Of a stretch of DNA of 6,207 bases, positions 1 through 4,525 are shown piece after piece. Location: the NCBI GenBank assembly GCA_003224635.1, contig QHZK01000328.1:1-6207 (forward strand), given 5' to 3'. Numbering within the stretch: the first letter of the stretch is position 1; every line of letters starts with the position of its first letter. The notes beneath the pieces were generated by a model that was not told the origin of the DNA, did not search any database, and was given only the letters and a program-made list of their open reading frames with translations. The stretch is from Acidobacteriota bacterium (GTDB taxonomy: Bacteria > Acidobacteriota > Terriglobia > UBA7540). A program made the position numbers and the translations under genes.

Positions 1-2
1 CC

Positions 3-842
3 CACAGCCAGATGCTGGGGCACGCGTTCAAGCGCGCGGCCGTTCTTTTCCTTCTGGGTTCAGTGCGCGAATCGGCCTCGCTGGGGTCGCCCTACCTGGT
101 CGAGCTGAGCAGCGCGCTGCAGCCCATCGGCATCGCGTACTTGGTGGCGTTCCTGCTGGCGCGGAAGTCGCCGCGTTTTCAGGCTGCGGTCGGGGCGCTG
201 ATCCTCGCCGGATACGCGCTGCTCCTGGCGCTGGTGCCCGCTCCCGGCATTCCTGCGGGGAGTTATCAGCTCAATCACAACCTGGTGAATGCGGTCGATC
301 TGGCGCTGTTCAGGGACCACTGGCTGCGCTGGCCTTATGCCGTGGAAGGTTGGGGAACGGCGCTGAGCACCATCCCCACCATCTCGACCACCATCCTCGG
401 CCTGCTGGTCGGCGAGTGGCTGATCAGCGACCGCTCGAGAGTTAATAAGCTGAAAATCATCGGCGCCGCGGGCCTGCTGTGCCTGGCGATGGGCTATGCG
501 ATCAGTCCTTGGGTGCCCGTGGTCATGAAGATGTGGACCGCTTCCTACGGCCTGGCGAGCGCCGGATGCGCCTGCCTGATGTTCGCGGTCTTCTACTGGG
601 TGGTCGATATGCGCGGATACCGCAAGTGGTCCTTCCCGTTTGTGGTCATCGGGTCGAACGCCGTTTTCATCTACATGTTCACGAGCCTCGTCCACCTCGG
701 CCGGGGGATGAGCATATTCACCGCAGGGATCGCCGGAACGATGGGACGCGCCGGCCCGCTTTTCCATGAGGTCACGGTGATTGCTGTCGAGTGGCTCATC
801 CTGTTCTGGATGTACAAGAGAAGAATCTTCGTCAAGGCCTGA
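3..842 (+). CDS. Membrane acyltransferase, HGSNAT/NagX-like (DUF5009 family), 5'-truncated by window
   Basis: The frame is open from base 3 to the TGA at 840-842. The ATG at 12 is internal, because family members are roughly 370-400 residues and this piece has about 279. About eight hydrophobic segments are visible (numbering from the ATG: roughly 8-17, 34-50, 56-75, 117-136, 148-165, 179-198, 208-227, 254-269). Family-like landmarks are the EGWGTALSTIPTI stretch near 112-124, the KMWTASYGL block near 173-181 at the start of a membrane segment, and the VVDMRGYRKWSFPFVVIG block near 197-214. Relatives of heparan-alpha-glucosaminide N-acetyltransferase are thought to pass an acetyl group across the inner membrane to an amino sugar or glycan. 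The N-terminal part, where the acetyl-accepting histidine of HGSNAT lies, is outside the window, so activity cannot be judged. The family call rests on remembered motifs. The substrate is unknown, and no neighbouring sugar gene helps. Confidence 0.82.
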   Translation, partial: HSQMLGHAFKRAAVLFLLGSVRESASLGSPYLVELSSALQPIGIAYLVAFLLARKSPRFQAAVGALILAGYALLLALVPAPGIPAGSYQLNHNLVNAVDLALFRDHWLRWPYAVEGWGTALSTIPTISTTILGLLVGEWLISDRSRVNKLKIIGAAGLLCLAMGYAISPWVPVVMKMWTASYGLASAGCACLMFAVFYWVVDMRGYRKWSFPFVVIGSNAVFIYMFTSLVHLGRGMSIFTAGIAGTMGRAGPLFHEVTVIAVEWLILFWMYKRRIFVKA

Positions 843-853
843 GTCCGCCGTGA

Positions 854-890
854 CGGGAGCGCGGGCGTCCCGCCCGCAAGATTTTGCAAT
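854..890. repeat. GC-rich hairpin after acyltransferase gene; dispersed-repeat or terminator-like
   Basis: GCGGGCG (861-867) and CGCCCGC (871-877) pair perfectly around a 3-base loop, 19 bases past the acyltransferase stop codon. The tract AAGATTTTGC follows, with only four T in a row, so it is a weak intrinsic terminator at best. Position and stem strength favour a 3'-end role for the upstream gene. The element also resembles GC-rich hairpins dispersed between genes in many GC-rich bacteria. Copy number in this genome cannot be seen here. Confidence 0.5.
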
Positions 891-943
891 CCTCAATACG
901 ACGGTGAGTCCCTTTCTGTTTTGCAGCCCCGCCCGGAATCCGC

Positions 944-993
944 TTGGTTTGTCAACTAAAAAAGTGTAAACTTCACTCAGTTGTTTGATAAAT
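944..993 (+). promoter_or_regulatory. AT-rich stretch, possible promoter region for the toxin-antitoxin-like pair
   Basis: This is the most AT-rich part of the 843-1067 gap and lies 75-124 bases before the 1068 start. It contains TTGTCA (949-954, five of six to TTGACA), but no good -10 follows at 16-18 bases: the hexamer at 972-977 is TTCACT. TAAACT at 967-972 pairs at 17-base spacing only with the weak TTGGTT at 944-949. A promoter is expected somewhere here because the upstream gene ends in a hairpin, but the exact boxes are not convincing. Confidence 0.25.
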
Positions 994-1067
994 TCGACCC
1001 GTTTCGGGGGGCCTACGGCCAAGCCTCCAAGCCCCTTGCAGTATCCCCGACCTTGCAGGAGTCCAAA

Positions 1068-1547
1068 ATGGCCGAATCCCAGGATCGTTATCCATTGATG
1101 TTCACATACAGAGACGTAATCTCTGGCGATGGCTTCCTGGCCGGGATTACCCTGTCCGGAAGAGCCCTGATGATATACGGAGTGCGCCCCGGGGCAATTG
1201 CCGAAACTGGGAAGACGCCTCAAGAAGCATATCTGCGTTTCAGAAACAGGTATAAACAAATCCTGTTTGACATTGCGGGCGAGTGCAGGACGTTTGAAGC
1301 CTTCAAACAGGAGACCGAGCGTTTCTTCTATGAACCCGACGAAGAAGAAGAGCGACGATGGGAGGATGCCGTAGCTGCCATCCGATCCGGCGAACTGACA
1401 AAACCAGCAGCACTCTCCGAATTGCCCGGCGGCGAAGCGCCGGAAACTCGCCCTTCGCAGATAACCGTGGAACGCTTAGACGGGCAAAGGAAGCGCTTTA
1501 TGCCCACCGATAATGTACCGGATACGTACATCCCCGTCATGGCATAG
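1068..1547 (+). CDS. HicB-like antitoxin candidate, 159 aa
   Basis: The start is ATG 1068, with CAGGAG at 1056-1061 six bases upstream. An in-frame TTG at 981 would add 29 residues with no ribosome site and is rejected. Residues 10-70 look like a HicB-type fold: a strand-rich start (FTYRDVISGDGFLAGI), then a GKTPQEA segment (48-54) matching the HicB G-x-T-x-x-E-A helix cap, then a long amphipathic helix (YLRFRNRYKQILFDIA, 55-70). A charged region with a run of acidic residues (about 93-100) follows, then a 50-residue Pro/Glu-rich tail that shows no obvious ribbon-helix-helix or helix-turn-helix. Known HicB proteins bind and neutralise HicA and often repress their own operon. Here the inhibitor role is inferred mainly from the HicA-like gene 3 bases downstream. 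The local GC content is lower than the neighbours: 47% in 1081-1140 against 65% in a sample of serS at 2461-2520. The gene is secure; the function is an inference from fold and context. Confidence 0.68.
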   Translation: MAESQDRYPLMFTYRDVISGDGFLAGITLSGRALMIYGVRPGAIAETGKTPQEAYLRFRNRYKQILFDIAGECRTFEAFKQETERFFYEPDEEEERRWEDAVAAIRSGELTKPAALSELPGGEAPETRPSQITVERLDGQRKRFMPTDNVPDTYIPVMA

Positions 1548-1550
1548 CGA

Positions 1551-1775
1551 ATGTCTGCCACGGCATCCTTCAGAGATGTGCGTCGAATGCTGGAAGATTG
1601 CGCTCGTGGCTTTACTCTGCGAATGGCAACGCACAGCCGGGTTGTGACCTATAACGGGCGGGTTTATCGAAGTCTGCCAAAGCATGACGATATCGAGCTT
1701 GGTCATATTCGCAAGATGATTCGATATCTACAGATAGCCCGCGAGTGCGTTGCCAAGTATATCCCTGCTATTTAA
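1551..1775 (+). CDS. HicA-like mRNA-interferase toxin candidate, 74 aa
   Basis: The gene starts 3 bases after the TAG of the preceding gene and has no clear ribosome site of its own, so translation is probably coupled. It ends at TAA 1773-1775. The layout matches HicA, a small dsRBD-like alpha-beta-beta-beta-alpha RNase: an N-terminal helix (FRDVRRMLEDCA, 7-18), then GFTLRMATHS (20-29), where HicA has G-y-x-x-x-R-x-x-G-S-H. Next comes the strand RVVTYNGRVYRSLPKH (30-45), matching the HicA region ending in P-x-H, then a basic helix ELGHIRKMIRYLQI (49-62), matching the HicA G-T-L-R-x-I-L segment. His28 would be the catalytic histidine. HicA toxins cleave mRNA and stop growth when the antitoxin is lost. 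The gene order is antitoxin first, the reverse of the commonest hicAB order. The final 12 residues extend past the usual HicA end. It could instead be an inactive RNA-binding relative. The call rests on pattern recognition, not a search. Confidence 0.68.
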   Translation: MSATASFRDVRRMLEDCARGFTLRMATHSRVVTYNGRVYRSLPKHDDIELGHIRKMIRYLQIARECVAKYIPAI

Positions 1776-1810
1776 CAAAACTCCGGCCAGTTTGCGTAAA
1801 GTACACACGC

Positions 1811-1828
1811 CCGAAATTTCATTTTCGG
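1811..1828. terminator. Small hairpin between convergent genes, weak terminator candidate
   Basis: CCGAAA (1811-1816) and TTTCGG (1823-1828) form a 6-bp stem with a 6-base loop in the 72-base gap between the toxin-like gene and the end of serS. No run of T follows on either strand. Its position between two convergent genes makes bidirectional termination plausible, but the stem is short enough to arise by chance. Confidence 0.25.
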
Positions 1829-1847
1829 TCCCACTGGCTCGTCCGTC

Positions 1848-3137
1848 CTACACCTCAAGCATCGCCGGCCCGATTCGCTCCAGCCCATCAACATAAGGCC
1901 GCAACGCTTCCGGGACCACGACGGACCCATCCGCCTGCTGGTAGTTTTCAATGATGGCGAGCCAGGTGCGGCCGACGGCGAGGCCGCTGCCGTTGAGCGT
2001 GTGGAGCAGTTCGGTCTTGCCGGACTTGCCTCGCCGGAAGCGCAGGTTGGCGCGGCGGGCTTGGAAGGCCTCGAAGTTCGAGCAGGAAGAAATCTCCTTA
2101 TATTCGCGGCTCGAGGGAAGCCAAACTTCGAGGTCGTAGGTCTTGGCCGAGCTGAAACCCAGATCGGCGGTACACAGCGCCACCACGCGGTAGGGCAGGC
2201 CCAGCCGTTCGAGGATCGCGCTCGCGTCGCGGGTGAGGGATTCGAGCTCGTCATAAGATTTCTCGGGCAGGGCGAACTTCACCAGCTCGACCTTCTGGAA
2301 CTGGTGCTGGCGGATGATGCCGCGAGTGTCCTTCCCGTAGGAGCCGGCTTCGCTGCGAAAGCACGCCGTCCAGGCGCAGAGCCTGACCGGCAGTTTCTCG
2401 GCTTCCAGCACTTCGTCGCGAAAAAGGTTGGTGACGGGGACCTCGGCGGTGGGAATCAGCCAGTAATCGGCGCCCTCGAGCTTGAACTGGTCGCCCGCGA
2501 ACTTCGGCAACTGCCCGGTCCCGTAAAGGCTCGACGAGTTGACGATGAACGGCGGCAGCACCTCCGTATAGGCGTGCTCGCGCGTGTGGACGTCGAGCAT
2601 GAAATTGGCGAGCGCGCGCTCGAGCCTGGCGCCCAGTCCCCAGTACACGGCGAAGCGCGCCCCGGCAATCTTGGCCGCGCGCTCGAAGTCCAAGATGCCG
2701 AGCGCCGGACCCAGGTCCCAGTGCGCCTTGGGCTCGAAATCGAACTGGCGCGGCTCGCCCCACCGCCTGATTTCCTGGTTGTCCGCCGCGCCCTTCCCGA
2801 CCGGAACGCTGGGATGGGAGACGTTAGGGGCGTTCTTGAGCGTCTCGCGCAGGCTCGAATCGGCGTTTTCGACCTTGGCGTCGAAATCCGTGATCTCGAG
2901 CTTGAGTTCCTGCATCTCCGCGATCTGAGCGGAGGCGTCGAGCCCCTGCTTCTTGAGCGCGGCAATCTCTTCCGAGACTTTGTTGCGGCGGGCCTTGCGG
3001 CGCTCGGCTTCCGCGAGATACTTGCGCCGCTCGCGGTCGAGGCGCTCGAAATCACCGAGGAGATCGGGGACGCCGCGCTCCCGCATCTTCTGCTTCACCA
3101 GCTCGAGGTTGTCGCGCACAAAACCGAGGTCGAGCAT
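1848..3137 (-). CDS. serS: Seryl-tRNA synthetase, 429 aa
   Basis: This cytoplasmic class II aminoacyl-tRNA synthetase charges tRNA-Ser (and tRNA-Sec where present) with serine, using ATP. The start is ATG 3137, giving the classic SerS opening MLDLGFVRDNLELV. An in-frame TTG four codons upstream abuts the AGGAG-type site and is unlikely; the site CAGGAG (3155-3150 on the minus strand) lies 12 bases before the ATG. Domains in order: an N-terminal antiparallel coiled coil (about 25-105) that grips the long variable arm of tRNA-Ser; a motif 1 region ending in YTEVLPPFIVN (about 190-200); the serine-binding TAE (230-232); motif 2, CFRSEAG...RGIIRQHQF (259-280), with its ATP-binding arginine; and motif 3, NGSGLAVGRTWLAIIENYQ (382-400). 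The length is normal and no key motif is missing. It lies 115 bases behind a codirectional lipoprotein gene, with a large hairpin between them. No T-box leader is visible. Confidence 0.97.
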   Translation of the reverse strand: MLDLGFVRDNLELVKQKMRERGVPDLLGDFERLDRERRKYLAEAERRKARRNKVSEEIAALKKQGLDASAQIAEMQELKLEITDFDAKVENADSSLRETLKNAPNVSHPSVPVGKGAADNQEIRRWGEPRQFDFEPKAHWDLGPALGILDFERAAKIAGARFAVYWGLGARLERALANFMLDVHTREHAYTEVLPPFIVNSSSLYGTGQLPKFAGDQFKLEGADYWLIPTAEVPVTNLFRDEVLEAEKLPVRLCAWTACFRSEAGSYGKDTRGIIRQHQFQKVELVKFALPEKSYDELESLTRDASAILERLGLPYRVVALCTADLGFSSAKTYDLEVWLPSSREYKEISSCSNFEAFQARRANLRFRRGKSGKTELLHTLNGSGLAVGRTWLAIIENYQQADGSVVVPEALRPYVDGLERIGPAMLEV

Positions 3138-3160
3138 TGAGGCAACCAACTCCTGAAGTA

Positions 3161-3255
3161 CAGGTTTTCAGTTTGTCAGTATTTCAGTATTTCAGTTTGT
3201 CAGTTAACTCAGGGGCTGAAATACTGAAATACTGAAGTACTGAAGGACTGATTTA
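3161..3255. repeat. Head-to-head octamer repeat array forming a 20-bp stem
   Basis: Reading plus, five 8-base units beginning CAGT run from 3169 to 3208 (CAGTTTGT, CAGTATTT twice, CAGTTTGT, CAGTTAAC), preceded by a degenerate CAGGTTTT at 3161. From 3216 to 3255 the orientation flips to units beginning CTGA (CTGAAATA twice, CTGAAGTA, CTGAAGGA, CTGATTTA). The last unit overlaps the stop codon of the lipoprotein gene. The arms 3176-3195 and 3216-3235 are perfect reverse complements (20 bp), with a 20-base loop. In minus-strand mRNA the stem ends about 20 bases before the serS ribosome site and has no following U run, so it is not a standard terminator. It could protect or process the mRNA, modulate serS expression, or be an intergenic repeat element. 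Confidence 0.85.
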
Positions 3256-4209
3256 CGCGTTCTTCGCGTCCGCCTTGATCCGGTCCTCGAGTTTCTTCAG
3301 CCTTTTCTGTTTATCCGGATCAGGATTGTCCTTGAGCAGCGCCCCCGCGGCCTTCGCCGCCTGGTCCGCGATGCCGCTAAGGACCCTGAATTTCTGGGGA
3401 TCGTGAATGTGGTTCTTGTCAAAGAGGCTGGCGCCCGCCAAAACTTCGTTGCCCAGAAAGAGAGCGAAATCCGCGCCGTCGAGTTTCACTGGGCCCGCCT
3501 TCATGCGCGTCTGCGCCTTGAACCGGTCTCCTCGCACAACTTCTGCCAGGGCGTCGTCAATCCCCGCGCGCGGAGCGTCCAGGGCCACCTGCTCCTGGTC
3601 GCCAGGCTCAATCCAGCCTCCGTCCCGCACGCGAGCGAGCTGCCTGATCATCATCGGACCCTCCACGCTCGGATAAGGCGCTTCCAGCGTCAGCTCCTTC
3701 GAGATGGTCCCACCCTGGGTGAGTTGCTGCGCGACTTCGGCCAGCCCCAAGGCAAGCTTCGAGGCGTACTGGAAGTTATCGTGACGCAGCCGCTCATACT
3801 CGGCCTTGTAGCGGGGGTTCTTGGAGACTTCTGCGCCTTCGCTGTAAGCCTCGCCCAGCTCCTTGTACCCGTTCACCTGACCGCTGAGGATGATCGCGCG
3901 CAGGACCCGCGCCCGTTCCGTGTAGGCGTTGGCAGGCGATGCGCTCGCCACGCTTTCCGTGAACTCGAGAGCGCGATCGTAGCGGGCCCTTCCGAACATG
4001 TCCATAGCGTCCAGATAGGCGCCCGCGGCGCCCTTCGGCCGCTCGACCGGCGCCGAGCACGCCCCGACCAGCGCCAAGCCGAGAAACGCGGCCCGCGGCG
4101 CGCGCCCTAGTCGGCCAAAGAGCCGGCGCCGCAGTCTCGGAAAGGCCTGGCGAAAGACCGGATGGGACAATTGGGACAATCGGGACAATTGACGAAGTCG
4201 GCTGTGCAT
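3253..4209 (-). CDS. Putative lipoprotein of unknown function with helical, TPR-like N-terminal half, 318 aa
   Basis: I do not recognise a named family. The start is ATG 4209, with a GGGGAGGG stretch 4-11 bases upstream on the minus strand. The N-region is long and very basic, with RRRLFG (27-32) resembling a twin-arginine core. A hydrophobic stretch AAFLGLALVGAC (40-51) follows and ends in a lipobox-like V-G-A-C, so Cys51 is the likely lipidation site and the mature protein would be about 268 residues at a membrane surface. Residues about 60-165 are alanine-rich amphipathic helices of TPR/SEL1-like character (DMFGRARYDRALEF is typical of a TPR helix pair). The middle contains a proline-rich segment (APYPSVEGPMMIRQ) and the end is a charged, lysine-rich helix. 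The first 15 codons overlap a 9-base tandem repeat, so a later TTG start (codon 14) is possible. It precedes serS in the same direction. Gene: sure. Lipoprotein: likely. Function: unknown. Confidence 0.83.
   Translation of the reverse strand: MHSRLRQLSRLSQLSHPVFRQAFPRLRRRLFGRLGRAPRAAFLGLALVGACSAPVERPKGAAGAYLDAMDMFGRARYDRALEFTESVASASPANAYTERARVLRAIILSGQVNGYKELGEAYSEGAEVSKNPRYKAEYERLRHDNFQYASKLALGLAEVAQQLTQGGTISKELTLEAPYPSVEGPMMIRQLARVRDGGWIEPGDQEQVALDAPRAGIDDALAEVVRGDRFKAQTRMKAGPVKLDGADFALFLGNEVLAGASLFDKNHIHDPQKFRVLSGIADQAAKAAGALLKDNPDPDKQKRLKKLEDRIKADAKNA
4164..4190. repeat. Three tandem 9-base units (GGGACAATT/C) inside the lipoprotein 5' end
   Basis: GGGACAATT, GGGACAATC and GGGACAATT follow each other without a gap, then comes GACGAAG. 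On the minus strand they fall in frame and encode the repeated QLS/RLS tripeptides at residues 7-15 of the putative lipoprotein. The unit resembles the GGACAA-type repeats in the nearby divergent intergenic region, which suggests intergenic-type repeat DNA has been absorbed into, or mis-annotated as, the coding 5' end. Confidence 0.75.
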
Positions 4210-4304
4210 GGCTCCCTCCCCGAGGGTCCCTGCCCCGGCACCATGTTCCGCAGGTTTCAGTCTGAAAGGCCGGAACGTAGGGGCAGGCTCCGGTTACGTC
4301 GCGC

Positions 4305-4333
4305 AATATATCGAAAACGCGGGCCGCTAGCAA
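4305..4333 (-). promoter_or_regulatory. Candidate sigma70-type promoter for the lipoprotein gene
   Basis: On the minus strand, TTGCTA (4333-4328, four of six to TTGACA) and TATATT (4310-4305, five of six to TATAAT) are separated by exactly 17 bases. Transcription would start near 4298 and leave a leader of about 90 bases before the ATG at 4209. It sits in a short AT-rich island in otherwise GC-rich DNA. Whether it also drives serS depends on read-through of the 3161-3255 hairpin. Confidence 0.45.
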
Positions 4334-4364
4334 GAGCAGTTACTTGTCTTGTCCCTGGTCCTTC

Positions 4365-4492
4365 GTCCGTTGTCCTTTGTCATTGGTCCCCCGCTCTTCG
4401 TCCTCCCCGGTAGGGTCATCACTGCTTCGTGATTCGGAAGAGTGACCACCACGGAACAAAAGACTGCGGGCAATGTGCAAAGGACAAAGGAC
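4365..4492. repeat. Inverted GGACAA-rich repeat pair in the divergent intergenic region
   Basis: The reverse complement of 4365-4385 reads CAATG-ACAAAGGACAACGGAC, while 4471-4492 reads CAATG-TGCAAAGGACAAAGGAC. They agree except for a one-base indel with an adjacent change and one C/A mismatch. The arms are about 85 bases apart. The right arm itself is a 7-base tandem (AAAGGAC twice). It could fold as a long imperfect stem or bind a dimeric regulator between the two divergent genes, or be a mobile or short-period repeat remnant. Confidence 0.65.
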
Positions 4493-4525
4493 AGGCGACG
4501 AAGCTTGGGTGTATCCTAAGAAGTG

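Larger units (their letters stand above)
4210..4525. other. Divergent intergenic region (316 bases)
   Basis: This region separates the minus-strand lipoprotein gene from the plus-strand TPR gene. From left to right it holds the lipoprotein ribosome site (4212-4221), a candidate minus-strand promoter (4305-4333), and a GTCC-rich tract (4350-4408) whose right-hand counterpart is a GGACAAAGGAC tract (4476-4492). Between those arms lie weak local palindromes around 4414-4447, for example ATCAC/GTGAT at 4418-4433. No convincing open reading frame or RNA gene was seen. No well-spaced promoter for the TPR gene could be assigned. Confidence 0.6.

Noticed and set aside
12..14. ATG 12 as the true start of the acyltransferase
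   Set aside because: The frame is open to the window edge and the family has about 100 more N-terminal residues, including the first membrane segment and catalytic histidine region.
981..1067. Longer HicB-like protein starting at TTG 981
   Set aside because: The extra 29 residues have no ribosome site and are unlike the rest, while ATG 1068 has a well-spaced CAGGAG.
60..1259. A 399-codon minus-strand open frame spanning two plus-strand genes and the gap between them
   Set aside because: It is antisense to the well-supported acyltransferase and the HicB-like gene, its composition is Arg/Gln/Asp/His-rich without any domain, and it crosses a hairpin. It is a product of high GC content.
2001..3140. 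A 379-codon plus-strand open frame
   Set aside because: It is an exact antisense shadow of serS, whose motifs are unmistakable, and shows no domain or ribosome site.
3138..3252. A T-box or other tRNA-sensing leader before serS
   Set aside because: No T-box bulge consensus or terminator with a U run is present; the hairpin is made of octamer repeats.
3169..3255. Possible CRISPR array from the regular octamer repeats
   Set aside because: Units are 8 bases, contiguous, inverted in the middle, and there are no spacers or cas genes.
3403..4110. A 235-codon plus-strand open frame
   Set aside because: It is antisense to the lipoprotein gene; the Arg/Ala/Leu-rich product has no recognisable feature.
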